Below are positions 47,397 to 58,699 of a stretch of DNA of 64,000 nucleotides, piece after piece; position 1 is the stretch's first letter; each line of letters opens with the position of its first letter. Source of the DNA: Quercus robur. Lineage: Eukaryota; Streptophyta; Magnoliopsida; Fagales; Fagaceae. The DNA lies in assembly GCF_932294415.1 (NCBI RefSeq), contig NC_065544.1, positions 29,775,210-29,839,209 on the forward strand, given 5' to 3'. Below the pieces are notes generated by a model, which was given only the letters and a program-made list of their open reading frames with translations, was not told where the DNA came from and did no database searches. The translations under genes and the position numbers were made by a program.

Positions 47397-47657
47397 CTTG
47401 GCTTTTGGGAACAGGGGCAGTGATGGGGTTTCCATCAGGAATGGCTTTCTGGGGTAGAGAGGCTTTGTCTTTCCTGCAAACAAGAAGAGTGGACTCTGCA
47501 CAATACATACACAAAATTTAGTGGTAGGAGGAATTTGTAACCCAATACTTGAATGTACTGGTCGTATACAAAAACCAACACACACAGACCAAATGGTGAG
47601 GTGGAGGGATTCTTGTGCTCGATCCAAGTGCAGAAGGTCTTTGCTTGTGTGGCCCAT
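47397..47657 (-). pseudogene. NOPCHAP1-like 5' fragment (exons 1 and 2 only)
   Basis: Exon 2 equivalent (RKDKASLPQKAIPDGNPI, PVPKSQ) is still open with its splice sites, ending at a gt at 47,396. The exon 1 equivalent starts [12 protein letters not shown] but has four extra bases (atcg) relative to the complete gene, which shifts the frame before the donor. Exons 3 to 5 are absent from the neighbourhood: the sequence beyond 46,677 is LINE and MITE. The copy is therefore a truncated pseudogene, although it kept the promoter region and could be transcribed. Confidence 0.85.
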
Positions 47658-48399
47658 CTCACTCTAGACTAGAGCTGGTCAAGTAAGAAAGAGGGTTTTT
47701 CTCAGTTTCTCTCGGTGTATTTTTGTTTCAACATTATAATTACAGGTTCGTTTAGATACTGTTTATTTTGCTGAAAATTGAAAATAATAAAAAAAAATTA
47801 CTGTTCATTAGTCTAAATGTACTGTTCATGTCCCATGAATAGTGCAAGAGGCGTTGGATTAAAAAAAAAATGCTGAAACACCAGACGCGTAAGTTTTCAC
47901 CCGGATTCAAATGCAACTTACATGTTGTGGCGACTAACTTTTATCGCAAGTTTCAAAATGGTCTCAAAAACCTACGGGTATATACAGTGCTGGGTTGGGC
48001 TTTTTTGGGCTAGTTTGGGCCTAAATAGTTTTTTAATTGTTTTAATTTTTTTTTTTTGGGTTCCAATTTAAAGCCAACATTAAAATTACTTATTTTTACC
48101 CATTAATAATAATGAGTAACAACCTACAATTTAAAATTTGTTGTAAAAATATTATAAATATAGTATTCACTAAAGAGTTAAGAATTTAGAAGTTCGGAGG
48201 AAAAAAATCTTATTTTTCATGAGTATAAACTTTATTTATATATAAACATATGCATAGACAATCGTAGATAAAAGTTTTTTAATTTTATTTATTAGTGAAA
48301 TGGAGCATTTTATATTACATATATTAAATTTAAAATAAAAATTAGATATAATACACATCATACCTACACTTGTAGGTGCAATTTCTACACCTCCACCGC

Positions 48400-48530
48400 A
48401 ATTGGGGAGAAGTTATACCCTGCATCGGGAATATGCTTCTCCTCTCTTACAATTAGTGGGTCTCATCCCTTAGTAGGACCCACCAGCTATGAGAGAGAGA
48501 GAGAGAACATATACCTAGTGTAGGGTATAT
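48400..48530. mobile_element. Foldback MITE, related to the 16.7 and 49.3 kb copies
   Basis: 'tataccctgcatcgggaata' faces 'atatacctagtgtagggtat' as an inverted repeat, with 'ctctcttacaattagtgggt' and (ag)n inside. The central 'cttacaattagtgggtctca' is shared with the 16.7-kb copy. Confidence 0.6.
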
Positions 48531-48639
48531 TTTTCCGTAGTTGGGAGTGCACTAACCACATTGTGGTTGGTTCTAGAACTATTCTAGTTAGTTAAGGTGT
48601 GATGGTGTGGTTAGAGTGGTGTGAAACTTATTTAGACTT

Positions 48640-49037
48640 TCGTGCAAGGTAGTCGATACCGTACCGGTATGTATACTGGTATTGAAACACCAACGTTTCG
48701 TACCGGTTTAAATACTAGCTGTATCAGCCATACCAACCAATTTCGGACAATATCGGCCGATACAACAAAAAAAAAAAAAAAAAACCTCTTTTTTTTGCTT
48801 TTTTTTTTTTTTTTTTTAGTTTTGTAATTTTTGAATTTTTGTAAGGGCAGAATAATAACTTATTTGCATTAATTTATTAGTATTATTTGTTTTCTTAGTA
48901 TGCAATAAACATTAAGCTTTCTATTATATATATATATATATATTTTTATATATTTATATATTTATATATTTTTTTCTCTTTTAATTGATACTAAAGTCTA
49001 AACCGGTATAACCTCCGGTATGAGATTAACTCCCTTG
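48640..49037. other. Low-complexity end of the chimeric block
   Basis: Contains a 'taccggta' rich stretch (48,655-48,760), a poly-A run beside a poly-T run (48,768-48,818), and (ta)n. No gene. Confidence 0.5.
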
Positions 49038-49080
49038 CTTTTGTGTGACATTTAGCCATATAAACTTTTGTTGGTAATTA
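49038..49080. repeat. 43-bp direct repeat, right copy
   Basis: 'cttttgtgtgacatttagcc' through 'ttgttggtaatta', the partner of 45,633-45,678. Confidence 0.88.
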
Positions 49081-49321
49081 ATAGTTACAACCTAGTTATC
49101 TATATTTTAGGAGTTGAGTTTTGATCGTAGTTTATTGGAAATTTTTAAATATTTAATGCAAGTATTGATTGGCCATGCTTTGTGTTTGTCAATAAATATC
49201 AACAGGTTGGTAACCCATGCAAGACTAACAAATTTGTTTTTGCCTTTAACAATTGAAGAAGAAAATCTTGAAATTGATATATGAAAATTCATTAGTGCGA
49301 TGATTAGTGGTTGCACCTCCT

Positions 49322-49490
49322 AATTATGGGTAATTATTGAGTACTCCCGGAGTACCATAAATGCGTACTCCCCCCTCTCACATAATTGTGTGTTTCACTA
49401 ATTAAATTTATGGTGAAACTTACAATTCATGTGAAAGGAGGGAATATGTATTTATGGTACTCTCGGAGTATTTAATAATTTTCCCCTAAT
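49322..49490. mobile_element. Small foldback MITE, best-preserved copy
   Basis: 'gggtaattattgagtactcc' faces 'ggagtatttaataattttcc' and 'cggagtaccataaatgcgta' faces 'tatgtatttatggtactctc', giving terminal inverted repeats of about 45 bp around a ~75-bp centre with 'ctctcacataattgtg'. Clearly the same family as 16,706-16,861. Confidence 0.82.
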
Positions 49491-49492
49491 TA

Positions 49493-49702
49493 TTATTGCA
49501 AAATTTGATAATGCCTTCAATTAATTACAAAAGTGATCTTAAATTTAATTTTTTACCATATATAGTTGTGTAGTATGGTTGAATTTAAATTAGTGGGTGC
49601 ACCTTCTACTTATTATTGTAAAATTTGATAATGCCTTCAATTATAAAAGTGATCTTGAATTTATTTTTTTACCATATATAGTTGTGTAGTATGGTTGAAT
49701 TT
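49493..49702. repeat. Tandem duplication, about 115 bp, two copies
   Basis: 'caaaatttgataatgccttc' to 'gttgtgtagtatggttgaat' occurs at about 49,499-49,587 and 49,618-49,702 with few differences. Confidence 0.9.
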
Positions 49703-49758
49703 AATTTAAAAAAAAAAAATTTTGGTTGCTTGTAGTGATTTTGCTATATAATTTAGTA

Positions 49759-50576
49759 TGTAAGGACCCGATTTGAGTTCCTAGCCCAACACGTGAATAA
49801 ACTTAGACCCAAGAAGCCCAAAACAATAAATTTGTAGAAGAATGAGTTGGAAAACTGGGCTTTAGTTGGGTCAAACAACAAGCTAGATAAGATTGATAAC
49901 AAAAAGATAAAAATGGACAACTGTAAAATGAAGAAAGAACGTCCTCGGCGAAATCCGAGGACAATGGTTCTTGTATAATGCTCTTAGATAATGTTACAAG
50001 TTTGATTGTGGATTGCTACAGTCTCTCTTCTTTCAATTTTTCAATCTTTCAATCTTGTTTCCTCTTTCTTCTTTTATACTCCTCTTCCTTTTCATCTCCA
50101 CCTTCCACCTGTATACTAGATGGTTAGGGCTGATACTTGTCCCATCAGCACTTCCCATAAGTCCTCATGTAGTAGCTGTAAGGCTGAAATACACTGTTTA
50201 GCTATCACTTTTACATTAATACGGCCAGAGGATAGCTGCAGTCCATTTAATGCGGAGGTAGCAGCTTTCTCCTCAGATATTTTGGGGCTTATCCGTATTT
50301 TATATCTCTGCAATGCTTGTCCGCCCTAACTGAATTTCAGGGATTGTCATCCTTGTTGTCAAACCATCTTCCAGGACCTCGGCCAAGTTCGGCCGAGGAA
50401 GTTTTCATCCTCGGCACACTCTCCGGAGCTATTATGACCAGACCCCACCTTTTATTTATTAGCGCAATCTCCTCTGGCGAAGACTTCTCCTCCTCGAGCA
50501 GATCCTCGTTCTCGGCTTGGGCCACAAGCCCAATGTATGGATAAATAATGAACTTCTAGGCCCAAGGGCCCTTACA
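49759..50576. mobile_element. Solo LTR, 818 bp
   Basis: Starts TGTAAGGACCC and ends GGGCCCTTACA, with 5-bp flanks tagta (49,754-49,758) and cagta (50,577-50,581), one mismatch. The inside is less AT-rich, with 'cctcggc/gccgagg' words. No internal retroelement sequence lies beside it. Open frames inside are not genes. Confidence 0.82.
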
Positions 50577-50581
50577 CAGTA

Positions 50582-51960
50582 TATATATGATAATTTAGTC
50601 TCAACCCCCAAATAAAAATTTCTGGCTCCGCCCCAGCATGTGAGTATGGGTTATACTGCAACAACCTCTTATGGTGAATTTGCTTTTTGAGGTTTTGAAT
50701 TTGGAGTGTTTTCACCTTGATATATGTTTCTATAAGGTTTTCACCTTCTGAACAAATATTTGTCTCTATCAGTGTGTTTGTGTTTTAATTATGCTCTAGA
50801 CTATCTCATTGGTAATTAAACGATACTTTATTTGTGATTTGAATTGGATTCTAGTTAATTACCTTGGTTAATAATTGAATCCATTAATTCCTCAAAAAAA
50901 AGAAATTAATTGAATCCATTAGCTAAGAATTGGTAGTTTAGTCGCTGGGGGTCTAAATTTGCAATTTCAGGTGAGAACAACTTTTTTAAGAAAACTAGAA
51001 CATGACTAAACTCACTTGTTGCAAACATAGAGAGTGATGTGCACTAAAATGTTAGTATTCAGCTTTGAAACTAAGTAAAAAAATAATCAAAATCACATAT
51101 ACAAGTCCCCCTTTGGTATTCAGCTTTGGACTGCAGTTTTTCAAAGTTCGACTTTTTAAAATTGCATTTTGTTTAAGTGCAACTTTTTTTCAACAACACA
51201 TTTTTTTTAAAAACTGAAAAAAAAAAAAAAAAAAGTTATATACCAAATTGAGCAATTAATTAAGATAGCAATAACCTCGAAACAATAGGTCAAAATATAT
51301 TGATACTGAAATAAGTTATTTTAATAAACAAACTAAAACGGTGATAACCAAAACAGAATTGACAACTTTGATCAAAACTATTATTTAATTCGGGATTTGA
51401 CCTTTGGTGACATTACTTTTTAGAAGAAAATAGAACGTGACTAACATAAAGTTTACATATTGCTAACTTAGAGAGGCATTTGAACTAAAAGGTTGCTTTA
51501 CAACCAATGATAGGAATACTTCAAGAAATAAGACGAAAGCAATAAGAATAACAGATTTTAATCTGAGTTTGTTTGGTAAAAAAAAAAAACCCTGCATTAG
51601 GGGTTTGCTACTTCAAAAACTGTAAATCAAGGGAAAAATATTTTGTTGTCAATGAAAAATATGCCCAATACAACGGAGAGGAGAACATTTTTGACCATTT
51701 ACATACTAAACAAATCACTACAAATAAACTTTACACAAGAAAGGTTTTCTGCCTCTTTTCTTTTTTTTTCTTTTTTTTTTTTTTGTGTTTGGTACAATAA
51801 AAACAGTAAGTCAATAGAAAATGTTTTTTTTTTTTTTTTGGTAACGTTACCTACTCACGATTACTTATAAAAGATATACACAAAAAAAAAAAAAAAAAAA
51901 AAAAAACTTAAAAAACTTTCAATGATAACTTTTCTATCTCTCTCTCTCTAATTAAAACCA
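50582..51960. other. Intergenic, nothing recognised
   Basis: AT-rich sequence with several A and T runs (51,221-51,234; 51,770-51,784; 51,882-51,906). No coding signal on either strand. Confidence 0.5.
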
Positions 51961-52120
51961 ATTTTTTTTTTAATACAAAATAAAATTTCTATTCTAACTT
52001 AATCTAAGTGTATATGTGTGTAAAACTCCTTCCTGAAAACTTGAACCCCGGACTTTGTCCCTACAACCCACAAGCACTTATACTTGTGGAATGACCACCG
52101 CACTACGGGTGCGCGGTGGT
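51961..52120 (-). mobile_element. tRNA-derived SINE (family S1)
   Basis: In minus orientation: 'ccaccgcgcacccgtagtgc' head, 'tcattccacaagtataagtg', 'ggggttcaagttttcagg' box B, 'cacacatatacacttagatt' and an A tail (T run at 51,961-51,972). Flanking 'ttaaaacca' occurs at about 51,952 and 52,125, a probable target duplication. Confidence 0.85.
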
Positions 52121-52423
52121 TTTTAAAACCATTCGTTGATTACTACTAATTGACTCTTGACTTATCATTCACTTAATCCATATTTGAATTTTTTGTCAAA
52201 CCAGTTGCTCACTGACTATAATTTTCAAGTATATTTTAAATTTGAGATTTATTTTCACATTTGAGGCTCAAAATAACCCAAAAATATAAAATATTTTTCT
52301 ATTTAGGGTTTAGCTTTGGTAAATGAAATTTTTTTTTTTTTTTTTTTATATTTTTTATTCTCATGTAAGTACGTGGATTTATAACAAATATTAACGATTT
52401 TCCATACAAGTCAACTAAGAAAA

Positions 52424-52454
<31 letters not shown>

Positions 52455-52824
52455 AACTCATTTTCAATGTCACAACTAAACACATAAATAGGAGTAGTTT
52501 TCCAAAATTAACATTTGTCATCGAAATAAATGGAGTCTTAATGAAAATTAAAGCAAATTAGCAAAAGACAATAAAAAGAGGATGAAAAATTGTCCCTTTT
52601 TTTTATTATTATCATCAAATAACAATAAATTTAAATACACAACAGATTTCACAATACTTTTCATAACTATTGAGATAGCAACTTGTGATTGGTGTACGAT
52701 AATTATGTTAGTAAAATGGTCTCTTCAAAAAGGATGTTGCGGCTACCGATCACAATTTGTTACCTCAACAAATTATGAAAAAAGATGTAAAAATTTGTTG
52801 CATATGTATAGCACACTTGTTACT
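52121..52824. other. Intergenic 3' flank of the first XTH gene
   Basis: AT-rich with long T runs at 52,330-52,347 and 52,430-52,454. No gene. Confidence 0.5.
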
Positions 52825-54282
52825 CTAGAGAGCAATGGTGCATTCCTTTGGAAGGGAAGGGAATCTTTTATGATCTGTACAGTAGTCATAATACATGTAG
52901 TACTTCCTAACCCATATGAGCATCTTTCTTTGCCAGGGATTTAGCTGACTGAATCTTGGATTGTTCCACCAATTAGGAGGGCTATTTGCCCTGCAAAAAC
53001 CTGCATTTCCTCTCCAGAAACAAGCGTCGACCTTGTAGTTTCTGAAGGAAGCTATGAATGGGGCCTTTGACCAATCAATTTTGTCTTTGCCATCTCTTGT
53101 TGCCCAACCTTCACCATTCCAAATGCTGGCTACAAGGTTCATAGGCTTCCACTGAGGATATTGAACTCCCTTGTCTGCATGGTTTCTGTAAACTCTTATG
53201 GGGATCCCATCCACCATGAACCTACAAGGGGTAAAAAATTGTAAAAAAACCAATAATAATAATAATAACCTAAGGGGAAAAAATGGTCACTTGCAACGTG
53301 CTAGATATATTAGGCATATGAACAACAATCATACTTTCATAACTTCAGGGTTTTTCTTTTTTCCCTCTACAACTTAATTTAATTACTTGGTTTCCTAAAC
53401 AAAAAAAAAAATTAATTACTTGGTTTGATGAAATAACTACACCTAATAAGAAATTTTAGCCAAAAAAAAAAAATTTCCATTTGTTAGTTTTTTGGTGAGG
53501 TTTAAGACTAAAAAATAAAATCTTTTTTTTTTGGAAGAAAAAAAAGATAAAAACCTTTTGACATAAGTTGATTAAGTATAAATGAAGTGCAATACTTGAG
53601 GTAATATTCGATAAAGTGGCATACATAATTAGGTATATATTCCACAAGATTGAATAAGTATGGAAGTCCTTTGTTGGATCAAACCACAAGTGAATCTTCT
53701 GTTCCCGATTTCCGCTTCCATCAGAAAAAATATTTGTTTGCAGACCATATGGCTTCCCGATTACATTGCCAAGGAATTCAAAATCTACTTCGTCACGATT
53801 ATTACTATCGCCCGACTTCAGCTGCAATGCATTGCATTGCCAAAAAAAAAACCATTATTTATAAGCAATAATACAAGAAGAAAACAAGGGAGATGAAGAA
53901 AATATATGCTTACATAGAAGGCCACAACAGTGCCAGCAGAACGACCAGGTACTAGTTTGATTTGCATGTCGAATTGTCCAAATAAAAGCTTCACCTTCGA
54001 AGTGAAACCAGAACCTAGAAGAAACGCAAGAGTGAAATTAAGAGAAAAACATTGAAAGGATTTGCAAGTTCAATGTGTTTAATATATTTTTCAAGTACCT
54101 GAATCATGGTCAAGCGACAAGGTTCTAAATCGGCCATTGGGAGAAGTATAAACATGGTTAGGGGAATATTCTATAATGAAATCCTGGTTATAGTTCCCTG
54201 AAAAAAGAGTTGCTACTGAAATTTTAATCAAGTTTAAGGTAACAAGGGCAATAAAAATGATTTGTCTGTGACAATTCTTCAT
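52825..54282 (-). CDS. Xyloglucan endotransglucosylase/hydrolase (XTH), tandem copy 1
   Basis: Exons on the minus strand: 54099-54282, 53914-54014, 53625-53821 and 52825-53221, GT-AG throughout, 879 nt and 292 aa. XTHs cut xyloglucan chains and rejoin them in the cell wall. A signal peptide (residues 1-24, [17 protein letters not shown]) leads into a GH16 domain with [23 protein letters not shown] and the catalytic [11 protein letters not shown], in which the two Glu are nucleophile and acid/base. The C-terminal XET domain has VDACFWRG and the paired cysteines up to [17 protein letters not shown]. The glycosylation sequon usual after the catalytic motif is absent (GNVIGKP). It heads in the same direction as the second copy 2.9 kb away. 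A TATA box lies at 54,344-54,353. Confidence 0.95.
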
Positions 54283-54343
54283 GGTGATTTTGATTTTTTA
54301 ATATAAATTATGCTGAGACTGGTAAGAATATGGTGGGATAAGC

Positions 54344-54353
54344 TATATATATA
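54344..54353 (-). promoter_or_regulatory. TATA box of XTH copy 1
   Basis: tatatatata about 62 bp before the start codon, in the same context (cctatatata...agct on the minus strand) as in the second XTH gene. Confidence 0.65.
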
Positions 54354-57204
54354 GGTCATGCGTGGGAGGAGAGTGCAAATATGAATTTTAGAGTGGAAGG
54401 TCGAATTAAACTACCCCTAAGACACAGAATTGACTTAATTTTGTTAACCTAAATCATTGGATAAGCACAAACTTCATGTTGTAACGGCTACAAGAACATA
54501 TCTTGAGTCAACCTTGAAAATTTTGGTAACTCTTCAAAGGAGATAAAAAATTTGGAGAACATCACTGCATGCAATTATGTTAGGACACTTCCTGCAATAT
54601 GAATGGTGGACTTAATCACAAGAGTAGCACCTCAATTAAAACCACATCTCATCAACCCATAGAATTTAATGTCCAATAAATTTAAATATTCTTCATCTTA
54701 ATTATATTTTTAGATACTTAAGGTTTGGGATCTGCTTATTTTGCTAAAATTGAAAACTCTTTGCTAAAAGTACTGTAGATAAAAGTAAAAGTTAGTTGAA
54801 ATAATACAATAGAACTCATGAATAGTACAAAAAATGTAATGGGACATATGAATAGTAGCAAAAATAAGCTGGTTTTTTAATTTTTGCCAAACACACACTC
54901 AAATGAAAATTAAGATTTTTATTTATTAACTTTTAATCTTGGAATTTTTTTTTCTCCTTTCTAAAATATAACTTAGATACTTAGGTAAATGGCTTTAAAC
55001 TCTTTTTTTTGGGCCTTATGGCCTTATATAGTTACCAACCCCAAATCAACCTTGCAATGTCTAACCTTAACCTCAAACACTATTGGGGATTGCCGGGAAT
55101 CATTGAGAACTATTACGCCTTACTGAATCAACCCACACATTTTAAGTTGAATTTTCTAGATTGAGTGCTGCAATGGTTTTAAGGACCTTGGAGACAAATC
55201 AAAGCGAGTTTGGTTTTTGTATAAGTGGTTGTGTGTACTTGGAGTAAGTGGGAATTTATAAACTAATCCCATTTGCTTTTTCTATATTCATTGATGAACA
55301 TGAACCTATTAAATTCTAATATGTATTATTGAGATTCTCTTTACAGATTCTCGTTGATGCTTATGGCCCCTAATCTCATATTACTTTCCTATAATAGATT
55401 TGTAAATTCCATGAAATAATCATTTAGTCTATAATATGTTATACAATGTGAAAGATTAAAGTGTGATGATGTAACTCAAAGAAGACATTTTATCAGAGTT
55501 TTGACAGCCTTTAGATTGAATATCGATCGATCAAACATTAGGTTTCGAAAACATTCGAGCGCATCTCAATTGATGAGAAGAGGATGTTTTTATCGCTATT
55601 TAATATAGTAGTTTCATCAATCAAAAAACGTGAACAGAAACCAAGTATTTTAACTAAAGTTAATTGGTTGCCTTGGTTTTCATACCTTACTTGCATAACA
55701 TCTATAAAGCACATTATAAATTTGAATTCATGAGGATTAGAGAGACTACAGCCATGCACCTTACAAAGAAATATTCTAAACCTAGCTAATTTGTTCAATC
55801 CATGAGTTCAGAAAGACAACATTGATATCGAGGTTGCTCCCATATTGATGATCAAGATTGAAAACAGAGTCTATCAACCTAGTGCATCATTGAGGTGATC
55901 AAATCTTCAAAGAGGGTTCTTGGATTTGCTTAGAGGTTCTGGTTATAAGCACTGATGGTCCGTTTGTGAAGGATCCAAATACAAAGGGATCAGACCTTCT
56001 GAAAATGATGGGTCCCGTTAGTAAGTTCATTTACTAGTTGTAATGTCTAGGATAAGTGTCTTTAACTAGGTAGTAACTTCTATTAATTAATATAATTGAT
56101 TTCCTTGTTTGTGGTGCATTGCCCAACGAGTGCTTTTTCTTTGGAGTTATTTTCTATTGGTTTTTCACTTTGTTACCAATTTTATGTATCATCGATTGTT
56201 TCTTCCTTTGCCTATTTGGTACTTGTGTGGTTGTGACTATTAAGCTTGTAATCACATAATTAGCATAATTTGTAAATAATTGATTACACACAGCGTAATC
56301 AATTGGGATTGGGGGTCAAAACTTGTACTTTCAAGGATTATATAATTAGTGATGTGGAGGTTGGGGTGTTGTGGTTAGATGTTGTGATATAATGGGTTGA
56401 TGATTGTTTATTTTTCAATGACCCTACTCGTGGGAACAATTTGTGGATGTGACACAGGACATGAGATCTTGAATTATTATAATTGTGACAATGTGCATAT
56501 TACTTGCTATCCATATAATTTGAGCATTCATTTTTGTATATATATTTATCGTTCTCTCTTTGTTTTTCCTTAGTTTTTACGTTGTGATTTATTGAATTTA
56601 TTGTCTTATTGTTTCCTTAGATTATTTGGCTATTTTCCAGATAGAATGATTTACTATGCAATTTTGATTTTGAGACTAAATTTGTTTGCTTTGCAGATTT
56701 CTTATTTTGGGTTGAATATTGACATTTTGAATTGAAATTTTTAGAAACTCCATAAAAGGGGTGCAAAGAGAGTACTTTAAGGGTGCTGGTGAAGACAATT
56801 CATGGATTAGAAGTGAAAATTGTATAGTCTAACTCATGATAGGAGAAGTTTAGAGATCTCATCATTTGGTTTTGAAATATCCTTTAATTTGCAAGTTCTT
56901 AATCAAACCCGGTGAACAATTAGAGCTTCTAAGATCATATACCTCAAGCCACATCGATCTAAAAGGTTGCTTTACTTCTAAGGATAGAGATACTTTAACA
57001 AATTGAACTTAACTAAAAAACTTATTATATATATGATTATTAAGTTAATAAATGAAATAAAGTAAAAGAATAGAAAATCTCTCCACATGAAGTAAGCTCG
57101 AAGTATGTTCATCACGTAGCTAAGCGAAGCCAATCAGCCAAGAAAAAAGCCGTGTAGGAAAGGCTGCAAATAGAAGTATGCCTTTGCCTTGGCCTCATTT
57201 TTGG
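54354..57204. other. Intergenic spacer between the XTH genes
   Basis: Mostly AT-rich. 54,722-54,900 holds a copy of the short dispersed repeat also present at 3,715-3,925. No further gene is recognised; an 86-codon minus-strand frame at 55,538-55,798 has no domain. Confidence 0.55.
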
Positions 57205-58642
57205 TCAATACTTAGGAAGAGAACACTCCTTGGGAAGTTTGTTTTGGAATCTCTGGTTATCTTGGCAATAATCATAAATCAAGTGGTACTTTCTGACCCA
57301 TTTGAAATACCTTCTTTGCGTAGATGTCAAGCTACTATACCTTTCCTTGTTCCACCAATTGGTAGAACTATCTGCCCTACAAAATCTTGCATTTCCTTTC
57401 CAAACACAGGCATCAATCTTGTAGTTCCCAAATGAAGCTAAGAAGGGGCCCTTGGACCAATCAATTTTGTCGCGGCCACCATTTGTTGCCCAGCTGTCAC
57501 CATTCCATAGGCTGACTTTGATGCTCATAGGTTGCCACCTAGGAAACCCAACTCCCTTGTCTGCATGGTTTCTGTACACTCTTATGGGAATCCAATCCAC
57601 CATGAACCTACGAGGAACAAAAAAAAAAAGGTTCTTCAAAATTGATACAACTTTTTTTCCCTTTTGTAACAAATTGAAGACCATTAATTCTCAAGCTTGC
57701 AATAACAAAACTTAGAAGTTCATGTTGTGTTCACTTGTACTGTCCGGATGTTATTTACACCAACCTAAAATTTCCAAATACTTTTCACATATATGATAAA
57801 AATAGTATTTATTATCAATAAAACTAAATATATCTTCAATGATTAGTTTTCTACTAGTTTAAGTCTTTTAGAAAAATTAAAGTACTTCTGTATTGGTATT
57901 GCCATCAAATTTCAATAAGGAGATGAAGATAGCTCTAATATGAAAATACTGCAAAACCATGATTGTGAATCTTTGTAAACTGGCTTACACAATTTGGCGA
58001 AGGTTCCACAAGATCGAATACGTGTGGAAGTCCTTTGTTGGATCAAACCATAGATTAATCCTTTCTTCACGGTTGTCAAAGCCATCAGCAAAAACATTTG
58101 TTTGAAGGATATATGCTTTTCCATCCACATTGCCAAGGAACTCAAAATCTAGCTCGTCACGGTTAGGTTGATCAGATGTCAGCTGCAATACACAATGCCA
58201 AAGCATTCATGAAAAGCAATAATACAATAGAAGAACACGACATGTGAGAAGAAAAAGGTCACATACATAATAGGCCACGACAGTGCCAGCCGAATCACCT
58301 GGTACTAGTTTGATTTGCATGTCAATTTGTCCAAACAGAAACATCTGGTTCGAAGAAAAACCAGAACCTAGACAAAACTCAATAAACAAAAATGAGAAGC
58401 TAAAAAATTGAGAGGGAATTGCAAGTTCAACATGCACATGTATTTCTCAAGGTACCTGATTCTTGGTCAAGCTTCAAGCTTCTTGTTTGACCATCAGAAG
58501 AAGTGTTTACATGGCTAGGAGACCACATAACAAAGAAATCCTTATTGAAGTCCCCCGTAGAAACAACAGAAGCGACTGAGTTTTGAACCATTTCGAGCAT
58601 AAGAAACCCAATAAGGGCGATAATTTTGTGGTTATTGTTCAT
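57205..58642 (-). CDS. Xyloglucan endotransglucosylase/hydrolase (XTH), tandem copy 2
   Basis: Exons on the minus strand: 58456-58642, 58267-58367, 57989-58182 and 57205-57607, 885 nt and 294 aa. Intron positions and phases are the same as in copy 1, and exon 2 is exactly the same length (101 nt), so the two arose by tandem duplication. A signal peptide ([19 protein letters not shown]) precedes GH16 with [23 protein letters not shown] and catalytic [11 protein letters not shown]. The XET C-terminal domain has [16 protein letters not shown] and [18 protein letters not shown]. As in copy 1 there is no sequon next to the catalytic site (GNVDGKA). The proteins have diverged at many sites, so the duplication is not recent. 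TATA box at 58,683-58,690. Confidence 0.95.
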
Positions 58643-58682
58643 GGTTTCTGAGTTTGTATCAAATTAGTGTCAAAAAAGAAGC

Positions 58683-58690
58683 TATATATA
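58683..58690 (-). promoter_or_regulatory. TATA box of XTH copy 2
   Basis: tatatata about 41 bp before the start codon on the minus strand; the surrounding words are shared with the promoter of copy 1. Confidence 0.65.
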
Positions 58691-58699
58691 GGTATTGCA

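Larger units (their letters stand above)
46677..48600. repeat. Segmental duplication, copy 2
   Basis: Matches 14,886-17,035 in order, from 'aaaatattaacactcat' through exon 2, exon 1 and the upstream patches. The repeat of the 3.7-kb family (47,744-47,890) and a MITE (48,400-48,530) are inserted in this copy only. It ends before the 43-bp direct repeat. Confidence 0.88.

Noticed and set aside
55538-55798. 86-aa minus-strand frame between the XTH genes
   Set aside because: No domain, no splice partners and no recognisable homology.
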